A DNA stretch of 64,000 nucleotides from Lactiplantibacillus mudanjiangensis (GTDB lineage Bacteria; Bacillota; Bacilli; Lactobacillales; Lactobacillaceae): contig NZ_BJDY01000005.1 of NCBI RefSeq assembly GCF_005405385.1, forward strand, positions 1 to 64,000, in the 5' to 3' direction. The notes below the pieces were generated by a model. It worked only from the letters and a program-made list of their open reading frames with translations, made no database searches and was not told where the DNA came from. The first letter of the stretch is position 1; each line of letters begins with the position of its first letter. This document shows, piece by piece, positions 6,259-14,328 of this stretch. The translations under genes were made by a program, and so were the position numbers.

Positions 6259-6691
6259 TCCGCATCACCTTATCCATTTCATTAGCAATTCTTTGAGTGT
6301 CCTTAATCACAGCTTCACGACCTAGTGTTTCAATGTGGTTATCATCAAATCCGATTACATAAAAATATGGTTGACCATCAACTAATGCTTTGCCTTTGCC
6401 ATTTAATCCTTTAATGCAGTGCTCATAATCAAAATTTCCTTGCATTTGGTCTTGCATTCTGGGTGAAATCATCACTTGACCACCTTGATACTCGACGTTA
6501 GGGAAAACGATTCCTGAATAGGTTGCGCCACACCAGAAATTGAACTGATCATAAAATTTATCAGAATAATCGTGTGGTGCATTATTTGGCACTTCAATAT
6601 AGCCATTTGTAAATTCACCCATTCCTAATGACGATTCATCGACCGTAAAATAGCGGCGCCCTAATTTAGTTGTCTTGATTTCAAAATTCAT
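6248..6691 (-). CDS. Phage protein, function unknown
   Basis: 147 residues with aromatic- and Asn-rich sequence (YSDKFYDQFNFWCGATYSG). ATG 6691 overlaps the preceding stop by 4 bases (ATGA type). No family recognised. Confidence 0.7.
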   Translation of the reverse strand: MNFEIKTTKLGRRYFTVDESSLGMGEFTNGYIEVPNNAPHDYSDKFYDQFNFWCGATYSGIVFPNVEYQGGQVMISPRMQDQMQGNFDYEHCIKGLNGKGKALVDGQPYFYVIGFDDNHIETLGREAVIKDTQRIANEMDKVMRNET

Positions 6692-6960
6692 TCCGCACCC
6701 TCCTCAACTAAGGTTGGATTGACCATAAGGCGATCAGTCGGCTGCCAACAACAATTGGCAAGATCATCTAACGTTTTATAGCAAATTCCAATATCTTCCC
6801 CATCTCTTAAATTGATTAGATGATATTCCTTTTCACACTCAAACTCTGTAGTCATGCTAACAACTAATCTAGCCCCATTGGCATCTGTAACGATCACGTT
6901 ACCAACCTGATAGAGGTCATACTTTTCCTGACCTGTGTTATCTCTTAATTTGACCTTCAT
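6688..6960 (-). CDS. Small phage protein, function unknown
   Basis: 90 residues from ATG 6960, preceded by AAGGAGAAGCGTT. Probably beta-rich (KYDLYQVGNVIVTDANGARL). An upstream in-frame start at 6984 lacks a ribosome site. Function unknown. Confidence 0.65.
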   Translation of the reverse strand: MKVKLRDNTGQEKYDLYQVGNVIVTDANGARLVVSMTTEFECEKEYHLINLRDGEDIGICYKTLDDLANCCWQPTDRLMVNPTLVEEGAE

Positions 6961-7010
6961 AACGCTTCTCCTTGATATCCTCATACCGGCCCATTCAGTG
7001 ACGGCATGTT

Positions 7011-7166
7011 TCAGCCGTCACTCCAATCTTTAGTAACCACGTACGGTGCGCTGTGTAAGTTGCTACGACCTTGTTCCGTCTTACTGTGCTCCATCGCGTG
7101 TTGACGCATCCGCCGCTTTTTCTTACGCATCGTTGACTTCTTGGTATGTTTCCGCTGCTTAGTCAT
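7011..7166 (-). CDS. Small very basic phage protein
   Basis: 51 residues from ATG 7166, which overlaps the end of the preceding gene. The first half is almost wholly Lys/Arg (TKQRKHTKKSTMRKKKRRMR), which suggests nucleic-acid binding. No family recognised. Confidence 0.55.
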   Translation of the reverse strand: MTKQRKHTKKSTMRKKKRRMRQHAMEHSKTEQGRSNLHSAPYVVTKDWSDG

Positions 7167-7551
7167 TCTGACCATCCATTTCTGGTTCAACATAGTGACG
7201 ATCCTTGACATACTTAAGCAAGACACCTTGAACTTCTTTAGCAATTGGCTTAGATAAATGCGAGCTTAAAAACATGATTGCTTCAAAAGCGGCCTCGTTA
7301 TGATCATCACCGGTGTCATCAATTTCCATACCCACAGACTCAACAAGCAGTTTAACTGCCTTGATTGGCTTGATATTCATTTCTGACAGTCCGTGTTCAC
7401 CAATCAGAACTAGCGGCTCAATACTGTTGGCCTTTACGTCATCAACAAAGTTATCCAGCTTTTTATTTAACTTCTCATCATCGGTTAAGCCCTGATCAGC
7501 AATTTCCTTTAGTGCTGCTATTAAAATGTCGCTTAAACTTGGTTTACTCAT
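7159..7551 (-). CDS. Phage protein, function unknown
   Basis: 130 residues from ATG 7551 behind GCAGGAGACTAATT. Helical and acidic. The pattern SKPSLSDILIAALKEIADQG followed by helical repeats resembles a small all-alpha fold. No known domain recognised. Confidence 0.65.
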   Translation of the reverse strand: MSKPSLSDILIAALKEIADQGLTDDEKLNKKLDNFVDDVKANSIEPLVLIGEHGLSEMNIKPIKAVKLLVESVGMEIDDTGDDHNEAAFEAIMFLSSHLSKPIAKEVQGVLLKYVKDRHYVEPEMDGQND

Positions 7552-7568
7552 AATTAGTCTCCTGCTTT

Positions 7569-8060
7569 CTAAATTAAATCGGTCCAACTGTAATTGACGT
7601 TACTTGTCACTAACGGTTCTTTTTTGCTCTTAGTCGTGCCTTGAAGCTTAACCTTGAAGTCATATTTGCGTATCACAACCGCTTCAACTGGTATTCCCTC
7701 ATTCAGTGCAAACAGCTTGAATCGCAACCTAACGGCTCTATCAATGCCGTAATCGCCAAAACTATTTTTAACATCGTAAACATGCATGATATTGCCGTCC
7801 TTGTCATATACAATAAAATCTGGTGTATACGCAATGGCCGCAATCTTGGCCGGCCCAATAATAGTCTGGCGAGTGAGCTGATATCGTGGGTGCACATCAT
7901 AGTCATACCCACAAGACTTTATAAAACGCTCGTAGAAGTCTGCTTCTTTACGACTGTCAAATACATAGCCATCCAAGTGAACCTTTGTCCCGCGTTTATT
8001 CATGGCCGTAGGAGAGCCACCGTTTCTAATCACTTTGTCTAACCCCCGTTGCCAACTCAC
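7569..8060 (-). CDS. DUF1064 family protein (nuclease-fold, resolvase-like)
   Basis: 163 residues. Contains the DUF1064 pattern: FDSRKEADFYERF near residue 34, then YTPDFIVYDKDGN and VYDVKNS around 77-100. The spaced Glu, Asp and Asp-x-Lys residues are those of the PD-(D/E)XK nuclease fold, so a Holliday-junction or flap nuclease role in phage recombination is probable by family. It overlaps the preceding HTH gene by 35 bases. Confidence 0.8.
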   Translation of the reverse strand: MSWQRGLDKVIRNGGSPTAMNKRGTKVHLDGYVFDSRKEADFYERFIKSCGYDYDVHPRYQLTRQTIIGPAKIAAIAYTPDFIVYDKDGNIMHVYDVKNSFGDYGIDRAVRLRFKLFALNEGIPVEAVVIRKYDFKVKLQGTTKSKKEPLVTSNVNYSWTDLI

Positions 8061-8277
8061 GGCCTGTTGCCGTTAAGCTTAATGCCCGTGGCGTATTTTT
8101 CATTCGTTTAATGAATCCAGCTTCCTCTAGTTTTTCCAGACGTATAAAGACTGTGCCCTTTGAGGTCAAGCCAGTTTTTCGACCAATCTCTTCGATACTT
8201 GGTGCCCAACCAAAAGCCACCGTATATTGATAAATACAATTCAATATCTGTAGATCCGTCACTTTTCGCCTAATCAT
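8026..8277 (-). CDS. LexA-type winged-helix DNA-binding protein
   Basis: 83 residues from ATG 8277. The layout of LexA N-terminal domains is visible: a first helix (DLQILNCIYQYTVAFGWAPS), the recognition region IEEIGRKTGLTSKGTVFIRL, and the wing EAGFIKRMKNTPRALSLT. There is no protease domain, so it is a stand-alone DNA-binding module, probably a regulator of early genes. Start overlaps the previous gene's stop by 8 bases. Confidence 0.75.
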   Translation of the reverse strand: MIRRKVTDLQILNCIYQYTVAFGWAPSIEEIGRKTGLTSKGTVFIRLEKLEEAGFIKRMKNTPRALSLTATGRELATGVRQSD

Positions 8278-8764
8278 GAATCCGTTCCTTCTTTCTAATC
8301 CTATAGCCCAAAACGATTCCATTTGTATGAATAACCTGCTTGATCACTGTGACTGGTGCGCCTAAAAGTTGTGCCATGTCATTAGCCGTACAAGTCTGAA
8401 TCTTACGACCACTCTTATCAATTCTTTCAGCTTCCCAAAGCTCGCGTTTTCGCAGATTATACGTCGAGCTTAAGCGCCTTGCCTGGCTGTAAGTTAACTC
8501 TGTCGCATCCGAAATCTGTTTTAACGTTTTATTGCCTGCTCGATAAGCGGCCTTAAACATTTTAATCATGTCTGTTTCAGTAGGCCCCTTGCTCAGGGTC
8601 GCGTAATACCCCTCATCATCATTAAATTTGGTTTGGTTACTAACGATTGCAACGGGATACTGCCATTCACCGTTCAACCTTTTTGCGTAAATTTCACGCG
8701 AAAGCTCGGCATGAGAGCCCTCAGCCAGAACAGGGTGCCCATGAACTGCTTTAATTGCAATCAT
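8270..8764 (-). CDS. Phage HTH-containing protein, function unknown
   Basis: 164 residues from ATG 8764 (GGAGG 7 bases upstream, inside the antirepressor stop). The N-terminal domain resembles small phage proteins with a QTKFNDDEGYYATLSKGPTE segment; from about 75 two HTH-like helices appear (LKQISDATELTYSQARRLSS and MAQLLGAPVTVIKQVI). Probably a DNA-binding protein of replication control; not assigned. Confidence 0.65.
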   Translation of the reverse strand: MIAIKAVHGHPVLAEGSHAELSREIYAKRLNGEWQYPVAIVSNQTKFNDDEGYYATLSKGPTETDMIKMFKAAYRAGNKTLKQISDATELTYSQARRLSSTYNLRKRELWEAERIDKSGRKIQTCTANDMAQLLGAPVTVIKQVIHTNGIVLGYRIRKKERIHD

Positions 8765-8766
8765 CT

Positions 8767-9501
8767 TCACCCCTCCTGTGCGACCGGCTTATTAGCCAAA
8801 AACTTGTTAGCAAAGTATTCTTGGCCCTTACCAGTAATCAACGGCGTATAGCGTGTCTTAACGCCATGATTAGTTGTTACAACGGTTGCGCGAACCTCCA
8901 TAATGCTTAACTCCATCGCGCGCTGTGTAGGCGAGTTGTAACGGTTGCCCAGTGCAATTAAGTAGCCATGAGTACGTAGCCACTCAAACAGACGGTTTTG
9001 GCCGATCTTAACGCCCCTTTGCCTTAAAATCTTAGCGAAGGTACCGACATTAACCGAAGTCTCTGAGCCAGCTACTGCATCACCCAATACAGCAGGTATC
9101 TGTAAACGCTCATTTTCAAGCTTTAATTGTTCGTTCTCCTTCATCAGGTACCCATAACCGCGCTTCACAACTTCAAGCGGACTGTTCCATTGATTTTCAA
9201 CTGCTAAAAAATAGCTTCGGAAACGGCTACCAATCGCATTTCTAGGCATCATTGCTAACTGTTTTGCCATATCCACGGTGATTACATAGTCTTGTATTTC
9301 CTGCTTTTTTCCTTCCGGGTGCCTTGAGTTATAGGGGGTACTCTTGGTACTCCCTATAAAATCAACGCCTTCTTCAAACAACGGAAAATTATTAGTCACC
9401 CATTTGCTGAATCGTTGTGAAATCTGAAGGCCCTTATAAAGCTCTCTGGCAGAAACCACTTGTTGATCACCTTTTACCGAAATTTTAATTAGCTCATCCA
9501 T
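8767..9501 (-). CDS. Phage antirepressor (AntA/AntB domain plus KilAC domain)
   Basis: 244 residues. N-terminal AntA/AntB domain (about 1-110: VVSARELYKGLQISQRFSKW, then VDMAKQLAMMPRN), a coiled linker (KENEQLKLENERLQ, about 115-130), and a C-terminal KilAC domain (about 140-240: VGTFAKILRQRGVKIGQNRL, YTPLITGKGQEYFANKF). Proteins of this build inactivate the lysogeny repressor or act with it in the switch. Lies beside the replisome gene. Confidence 0.9.
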   Translation of the reverse strand: MDELIKISVKGDQQVVSARELYKGLQISQRFSKWVTNNFPLFEEGVDFIGSTKSTPYNSRHPEGKKQEIQDYVITVDMAKQLAMMPRNAIGSRFRSYFLAVENQWNSPLEVVKRGYGYLMKENEQLKLENERLQIPAVLGDAVAGSETSVNVGTFAKILRQRGVKIGQNRLFEWLRTHGYLIALGNRYNSPTQRAMELSIMEVRATVVTTNHGVKTRYTPLITGKGQEYFANKFLANKPVAQEG

Positions 9502-9503
9502 AT

Positions 9504-10412
9504 CTACGCCTCATTTCTTGTCGTGTCTAGATTAGCAACGCGTTCAGCTAACACTTGCCGTTCTGCATCGGTTAACTGTTTTCCTGTGAGACACTTAGAG
9601 TCCGCCTGTGACTCGTCATTTTTTGCCCACTTCGGCACAATTTCTTTTCGACCAGAATTCTGTCTATAACCAGGCTTATTACGGTTGGCAGCCCGTTGCT
9701 CATGCTCTGCTGCGGCTTTCTTTGCCTGATCTAGCGAACTAATTTTTCTCTTTTTCCAGCCGCCAATAACTGCTCGCATGTAGTTCAATGCCCCCCTGGA
9801 CTGCACATCATGCTCACCGGCAATCTGAATTGCAAAGTCAATCACCTCTGGCTTAAAATCTGTTAGCCACTCATCAATTTCAGGAATAGCAACTGCATTT
9901 GGAAATCCCCAAAGGGCTTGCCATTTTTCGAACACGTTTTCGCGTGTCACCCCGTCATCATATAAGTCAGTATCAGTTAGGTCAGGGTCAGTAATAGTAA
10001 GATCTTTATGTCCTACTGGTTGACCTCCACCTTGCCCAACTGGTTGGCCTACTTCATCTAAACCGGTTGGGCTACTTTTATCATTCGTAGTTGGGTTACT
10101 GGTTGGGTAACCGGTTGTCCTACTATAAAGATTCGTAATTTTATATTCAGGCGGCTTCACATTTTTCTTGCCTTTAACGTACTTTATTAATCCAAGTTGA
10201 ACTAGTGAGTTACGTGCTTTATCGAGGCCAGGTTCGGATAGTCCTGTCAGACTAAGCAGAGCCGAATTTTTCATGCGAAACTGAACGTCCAACTTACCTT
10301 CATCGTTCGCGTAGTCTAGTAACTCGCGATACAGATTATTTTGGCCGTTAGAGACACTCGCTTCATACATTTTAAAATTGCGGTACGCCCGTCTTTGTTT
10401 GAAGTAATCCAA
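9504..10412 (-). CDS. DnaD-like replisome organizer (replication initiation protein)
   Basis: 302 residues. An N-terminal winged-helix region (about 1-95) is followed by a low-complexity linker (about 100-140) coded by the iteron repeats, then a DnaD-like C-terminal domain (about 160-225: VFEKWQALWGFPNAVAIPEI, FAIQIAGEHDVQSRGALNYM) and a basic tail. Such proteins bind the phage origin, melt it and load the helicase. No helicase-loader gene of DnaC type is seen next to it in the window, so host DnaI may be used. Confidence 0.85.
   Translation of the reverse strand: MDYFKQRRAYRNFKMYEASVSNGQNNLYRELLDYANDEGKLDVQFRMKNSALLSLTGLSEPGLDKARNSLVQLGLIKYVKGKKNVKPPEYKITNLYSRTTGYPTSNPTTNDKSSPTGLDEVGQPVGQGGGQPVGHKDLTITDPDLTDTDLYDDGVTRENVFEKWQALWGFPNAVAIPEIDEWLTDFKPEVIDFAIQIAGEHDVQSRGALNYMRAVIGGWKKRKISSLDQAKKAAAEHEQRAANRNKPGYRQNSGRKEIVPKWAKNDESQADSKCLTGKQLTDAERQVLAERVANLDTTRNEA
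10015..10119. repeat. Iterons in the replisome organizer gene, probable phage origin
   Basis: ACTGGTTGAC (10015), ACTGGTTGGC (10039), ACCGGTTGGG (10062), a partial CGTAGTTGGG (10086), ACTGGTTGGG (10098) and ACCGGTTGTC (10110). Spacings are 24, 23, 24, 12 and 12 bases. In related phages the origin lies as iterons within the replisome organizer gene, which binds them. The repeats code for short QPVG/PTGL-like linker units. Confidence 0.6.
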
Positions 10413-10423
10413 ATCCTCACCTC

Positions 10424-11278
10424 CTAAGCAATAAGATCATCCGCGCTAATCACATTATCAAGGCACTTAGTTGAGCGGCAGTAATCGCAATGCTCGCAAC
10501 GTGTGGGCTTATCTTCACCAGTGATAACTCGCTGAATGTGTTCTTGCGCTTCTAATACTTGATTCATAGCGTTTGTAAGCCGATACTCTGGCAAGTCGAT
10601 AACTTGTTTATCTGGTTCAGCTTGTTTGCTAACGGCCACGATATATGGCTTACAATTAATACCGAATTGCTGTTTAATTAATTCTTGGTAAACTGCCATT
10701 TGAAGCTGGTAGTTGTACTCATATACAAATGATTTATCATACTTGTGTGTTTCGGCATTGTAATAGCCTTTGTAAATATCGGCAGTCGTCTTTAAATCGG
10801 CAAAGTAGCCACGTTCTAAATTCAAACAATCAATTTTGCCTTTCCACAAATAGCCGCCGATCTTGCCAGTAACGATGACTTCTTTGTCACCTTGATAAAA
10901 TTTTTTGAACATATCGTCGTTATCTAAAGTGTCAATCATGTTTTCAGCAACTTTAAATGCTTTTTTTAATCGTCCTTTAGTAGTGCCTCTACTTGAAATA
11001 GCTTCCGGATGTTCGCTTACAAACCTTTCATGTGCTGCTTCACTTTCAAAGAAACTATGCAGCCAATTGCCAACCACTAAAGCGGTAGGATCGTTTTCAG
11101 GCTTCCAAGACTGTTTTAATTCGGCTATTGCCTCTGCTTCACACGCTAAAAACTTTTTAAACCATGTCGGTGACATGTATTGCCAATCGGTCTTAATGTC
11201 GTAATAATTACTCGGCGTCAACGTCATCAAGGTTCGTGAATAGTTCTGTTTGTCCATCTGCCCCAGCGTCTTCATCAT
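10424..11278 (-). CDS. RecE-like PD-(D/E)XK exonuclease (DUF3799 type)
   Basis: 284 residues. Motifs of the RecB/RecE nuclease fold: GNWLHSFFE (about 68), GKIDCLNLERGYFADLKTTA (about 140-160, with catalytic Asp and Asp-x-Lys) and the YNYQLQMAVYQ helix (about 188). A Cys cluster CEHCDYCRSTKC near the C-terminus may hold a metal or iron-sulfur cluster. It makes 3' single strands for RecT. Start at 11278 (GGAGG 9-10 bases upstream) overlaps recT by 71 bases. Confidence 0.85.
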   Translation of the reverse strand: MMKTLGQMDKQNYSRTLMTLTPSNYYDIKTDWQYMSPTWFKKFLACEAEAIAELKQSWKPENDPTALVVGNWLHSFFESEAAHERFVSEHPEAISSRGTTKGRLKKAFKVAENMIDTLDNDDMFKKFYQGDKEVIVTGKIGGYLWKGKIDCLNLERGYFADLKTTADIYKGYYNAETHKYDKSFVYEYNYQLQMAVYQELIKQQFGINCKPYIVAVSKQAEPDKQVIDLPEYRLTNAMNQVLEAQEHIQRVITGEDKPTRCEHCDYCRSTKCLDNVISADDLIA

Positions 11279-12089
11279 TTAGCGTAGCCTCCTCGTTGTT
11301 TGGCTCAATTGGAGCCTCATCCGTAATATCTGGCTCTGCTGCTACTTGGCCCTGCTGCTCGCCAACATCGGCCATCAAAGACCGCTTAGGCGGCGTCACA
11401 TCTTTAGGATCGTCTTCATACTCGTCATTAGTTGTGTTATTAACGGCTTGCACAAATAAATCATTATCAGAACTGGAATTAATGAAGAACTTAGCTGCAC
11501 GATTAATAATGGTGCGTTTAGCCATTTCTTCCGGAAATTCATTTTGTACATTCTTAGTTTTTGCATGGCTCCAGCTCATGTCTATATCTTTCTTTGTCAT
11601 AACCGTATAAGTGCGGTTGCCATCGTTATCTTCAACCCAAGCGAACGCCCCAATGATTGGCTTGTCTAGGTTTTCAAAACTAGGTTCAAACTTTTTAACG
11701 ACTAACATGCCGTCAACACCACCAATTTCAAATACGTCATCTTTATGAACAATTTGAGCCTGAATGTCTTTCACGTTTGATAGACGCTTCACCACTGAAA
11801 TAGAACCAAAATAAGAACGTTGCATAACCAATTGAGTACCGTAAGGAATGAAATAACATTGATTTTTAGCCGGTGACAATCCTTGGATAGCCATATTCAT
11901 CAATGCTTTAATTACAGAACCTTGGTCGCATCTTTCCAACAATGGTTTTCCCTTGGACGTATCACTAAGAATTAAGTAAGCACTATTTAACGCATTCCCT
12001 ACCGAATAATCAGGAGGCAATGATAGGCCCTCATTTTGCTTCATATCCATAATGTTTTCGTTAACGGTCGTAACTAATTGATTACTCAT
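11208..12089 (-). CDS. recT: RecT single-strand annealing protein
   Basis: 293 residues, usual for RecT. Family features: GNALNSAYLILSD, ALMNMAIQGLSPAKNQCYFI, GTQLVMQRSYFGSISVVKRL and the KTIINRAA-like helix near 190. The last 70 residues are an acidic, Glu/Asp/Pro-rich tail. It anneals homologous single strands in phage recombination, paired with the nuclease encoded next. Its start overlaps the upstream gene by 8 bases. Confidence 0.93.
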   Translation of the reverse strand: MSNQLVTTVNENIMDMKQNEGLSLPPDYSVGNALNSAYLILSDTSKGKPLLERCDQGSVIKALMNMAIQGLSPAKNQCYFIPYGTQLVMQRSYFGSISVVKRLSNVKDIQAQIVHKDDVFEIGGVDGMLVVKKFEPSFENLDKPIIGAFAWVEDNDGNRTYTVMTKKDIDMSWSHAKTKNVQNEFPEEMAKRTIINRAAKFFINSSSDNDLFVQAVNNTTNDEYEDDPKDVTPPKRSLMADVGEQQGQVAAEPDITDEAPIEPNNEEATLNDEDAGADGQTELFTNLDDVDAE

Positions 12090-12519
12090 GGTCTACATCC
12101 CCTCCTACTGCAAGCTTGATATCATTCAAATCAAACGAAAATGACTCATTTAATTGGTCAATTTCGTTTTGCGTTACTTGAAAACGTCTGGGGCTCTCAA
12201 AAAGAAGGCATTTCATAATATTTCCATCAGCGCCAATAAAAACGTTCGGAAACGACTTTTTCAACGCCAGATAGTATTTCTTTTCTTCATGTCGTTCATC
12301 AATTGGAGTGACCGCGTATTCGGCTGCAAGCATGTAAGCTTGGTGACTAAATGGTAATGAATTTGTTAACTCACTAATAAAGATAAATTGGTCAACTTCG
12401 CTAACTTTAAGAACTGGTTTGTGTTTGTACCGTACCATTGCTAGACTTTCAACGAAGTCAGTCACTTCGTAATGCTTGCTTAGTGATTCAATCGCTGATT
12501 TAAATTCGTTAAATTTCAT
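12082..12519 (-). CDS. Phage protein upstream of recT, function unknown
   Basis: 145 residues, mostly helical, beginning MKFNEFKSAIESLSKHYEVT. It overlaps recT by 8 bases and the upstream gene by 4 bases, so it is translationally coupled to the recombination genes. No domain recognised. Confidence 0.7.
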   Translation of the reverse strand: MKFNEFKSAIESLSKHYEVTDFVESLAMVRYKHKPVLKVSEVDQFIFISELTNSLPFSHQAYMLAAEYAVTPIDERHEEKKYYLALKKSFPNVFIGADGNIMKCLLFESPRRFQVTQNEIDQLNESFSFDLNDIKLAVGGDVDHE

Positions 12520-12722
12520 AAGATATCCGCCTCTTTACCTTCTGCTTTGATTGTTTGCGCAACTATTGGCTTCCATTCTTTGAACTCGTCAAGGACGGCT
12601 TCTAGCTTCATACGCTCGTTATTTGATAAGTTGGTTGAATTGAGCCTCGTTTCTAACTCGTTCACCAAGTCAATATACTCAGCGTAGTTGCTAACCTCTG
12701 ATTTAATTCTTAATTCGTGCAT
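12516..12722 (-). CDS. Small helical phage protein
   Basis: 68 residues, predicted as two amphipathic helices (YAEYIDLVNELETRLNSTNL, NERMKLEAVLDEFKEWKPIV). Start and stop touch the neighbouring genes. Function unknown. Confidence 0.7.
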   Translation of the reverse strand: MHELRIKSEVSNYAEYIDLVNELETRLNSTNLSNNERMKLEAVLDEFKEWKPIVAQTIKAEGKEADIL

Positions 12723-13051
12723 TAGCGTTCCTCCCCAACCGATTGCTCGGTAAACCAGGCGTCAAACTTCACTAGCTCGGCGTTGTAGTCGTCTCTGAGC
12801 ACGTCATAAGGATTACCGTACTCATCAGCCTGGTAGCCATGGGAACTCAGCCAGCCACTTACAATATCGGGATCATTGGGTATGAAGTCATCGTCACCGT
12901 AGTAGCCGGTTAGCTTCCAATATCTAACGTTAGCAACAACCGGTTCACCCTCAATATCAACCATGCCTCCGTTTAAGGGCTCGTCAGGGCCTGCCATTAG
13001 CATTGAATCTTCTGCTGCGTTTAATCGGTCTAGCTGGTCAATAAAACTCAT
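12722..13051 (-). CDS. Acidic phage protein, function unknown
   Basis: 109 residues, strongly acidic and rich in Asp, Tyr and Trp (GYYGDDDFIPNDPDIVSGWL). ATG 13051 has AGGAGGCGGCAAC upstream. No known family recognised. High acidity recalls DNA mimics, but that is only a thought. Confidence 0.65.
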   Translation of the reverse strand: MSFIDQLDRLNAAEDSMLMAGPDEPLNGGMVDIEGEPVVANVRYWKLTGYYGDDDFIPNDPDIVSGWLSSHGYQADEYGNPYDVLRDDYNAELVKFDAWFTEQSVGEER

Positions 13052-13072
13052 GTTGCCGCCTCCTATTCATTT

Positions 13073-13189
13073 TTAGACGTTGCAATAAGTTTGGTTTGGG
13101 CATAAAATAGATACATAAATATTTTTGTAATACATCCAATTGTGTCGTGCGGGTACTACCAATACCTGTGCGACTTTTTTCATACCCAT
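13073..13189 (-). CDS. Doubtful small phage ORF
   Basis: 38 codons from ATG 13189 (or ATG 13183) reading MGMKKVAQVLVVPARHNWMY and onward. A second overlapping frame (13038-13217) is equally open, so only one, or neither, is used. The gap between two certain genes (13051-13198) makes a small gene here likely, but the frame cannot be settled by eye. Confidence 0.3.
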   Translation of the reverse strand: MGMKKVAQVLVVPARHNWMYYKNIYVSILCPNQTYCNV

Positions 13190-13197
13190 AAACCGCG

Positions 13198-13317
13198 TTA
13201 CTTGTTGGCTTCTTCATAAATGTTTTTGGCCTCCTTAGCGATTGCAACGTTCATATCGTGTTTGCTAACCTTGTCGTAACGTTTGTTGCCTAATGTGAAT
13301 GTGTATGTTTGGTTCAT
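13198..13317 (-). CDS. Small phage protein
   Basis: 39 residues from ATG 13317 with GGAGGAAATATC upstream; reads MNQTYTFTLGNKRYDKVSKH then a short helix. Good ribosome site and position in the operon support it. Function unknown. Confidence 0.6.
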   Translation of the reverse strand: MNQTYTFTLGNKRYDKVSKHDMNVAIAKEAKNIYEEANK

Positions 13318-13328
13318 GATATTTCCTC

Positions 13329-13517
13329 CTAAGCTGTATGCTTACTTTTTAAGTTCTTCATGTAAATCCGCTTAATGCCTTCTGCAAAGGCTGGAATTTT
13401 GAACGCTTGATCACTCAATGCGTCAAGGTGATTCATAAATTCCTCATCAGTATGAATGGACCCATCTAAGAACTGGTGATCAACTACTGTGATATGACCC
13501 TGTTTCCGTTTTGCCAT
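13329..13517 (-). CDS. Small phage protein
   Basis: 62 residues from ATG 13517 (AGGAGTGATTGAA). Basic start MAKRKQGHITVV, then helical. Function unknown; follows the HTH regulator by 12 bases. Confidence 0.65.
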   Translation of the reverse strand: MAKRKQGHITVVDHQFLDGSIHTDEEFMNHLDALSDQAFKIPAFAEGIKRIYMKNLKSKHTA

Positions 13518-13528
13518 TTCAATCACTC

Positions 13529-14089
13529 CTAAACGATTTGATATTTGTGACGTTTTAAGTAAGCCTCACGCTGTAAACAACGTGCCTGAATATCTGCGGT
13601 GTCCCAGCCAAGATAGTCACCAATAACGATTTCTAGCATCAATCCGTACTTGATCAGATCAAACATCTGGTTAAAGGCTTCTTCTGGATCATGTAAATCT
13701 TTAACCACGCTAACTGGGCTGCCAAACTCATCAAGTGAATCAGTAATTGCTTTGATAGCTTGCTGAGCTTCCTCAATCACCCTGTTATCCATGCTGCTAG
13801 CGTTTAAGAAGATATACTTGCTATCAACCGTTGACGGTATCAAACCGCCTGACACTTGATGAAGGATATCAATTAGCAGATACCCGCTTTGTTTCGGTAA
13901 AGCCTCAAGCAGCGGCTCAATTTGTTCAAACTGCAGCTTGGCTTTACCGGTTCGCAGTTTTGAAATTAATGGCTGCGAATAATCCATTTTCTTTGCCAAC
14001 GTGACCGTTGACATTTTGTTTGCCCACATGGCCGTTGGTAATGTTTTGTTGACCATCGCTGTCCGACTCATGATTAAATTGACTGTCAT
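13529..14089 (-). CDS. HTH phage regulator, first larger gene of the early operon
   Basis: 186 residues. A lambda-like HTH is seen at about 20-60 (MSTVTLAKKMDYSQPLISKL, with a small KTGKAKLQFEQIEPLLEAL extension), followed by a helical domain of unknown type. It probably binds DNA and regulates early genes. Located just after the divergent gene cassettes. Confidence 0.7.
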   Translation of the reverse strand: MTVNLIMSRTAMVNKTLPTAMWANKMSTVTLAKKMDYSQPLISKLRTGKAKLQFEQIEPLLEALPKQSGYLLIDILHQVSGGLIPSTVDSKYIFLNASSMDNRVIEEAQQAIKAITDSLDEFGSPVSVVKDLHDPEEAFNQMFDLIKYGLMLEIVIGDYLGWDTADIQARCLQREAYLKRHKYQIV

Positions 14090-14100
14090 AAACTTTCCCT

Positions 14101-14271
14101 CTAAACATTTAAAATAACGTGCTCTCTTACACGGTCCTGCATTGAATTGACTACCGTATGAAACTCAGTTCGTAATGATTGATCATCCATGGCCTCGTAA
14201 AAGGCTCGCGGTGCATCAGGATTGACTTTCATCAACGAGTCAACCAGCGTCTTACGTGATATACCTGTCAT
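14101..14271 (-). CDS. Small phage protein of cassette A
   Basis: 56 residues from ATG 14271 with AAAGGAGCGAGAAGC upstream. Helical, beginning MTGISRKTLVDSLMKVNPDA. It lies divergent to the plus-strand gene at 14329 and shares with it the 58-bp intergenic region that recurs in cassettes B and C. Function unknown. Confidence 0.65.
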   Translation of the reverse strand: MTGISRKTLVDSLMKVNPDAPRAFYEAMDDQSLRTEFHTVVNSMQDRVREHVILNV

Positions 14272-14328
14272 GCTTCTCGCTCCTTTCGTTCCTCCTTATG
14301 AGATAATTAGGTAAAGGAGGTGATATGA
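14272..14328. promoter_or_regulatory. Divergent promoter unit, cassette A
   Basis: Contains CTCCTT blocks (minus-strand ribosome sites), an extended -10 TGAGATAAT on the plus strand at about 14299-14307, and the plus-strand site AAAGGAGGTGA. Closely similar blocks occur at 15130-15184 and, in part, at 15613-15715 and near 16350. Confidence 0.55.

Noticed and set aside
13038-13247. 69-codon minus-strand ORF
   Set aside because: Overlaps the 39-residue gene at 13198-13317 and contains the next ribosome site; a shorter frame at 13073-13189 is equally likely, so neither is firm.
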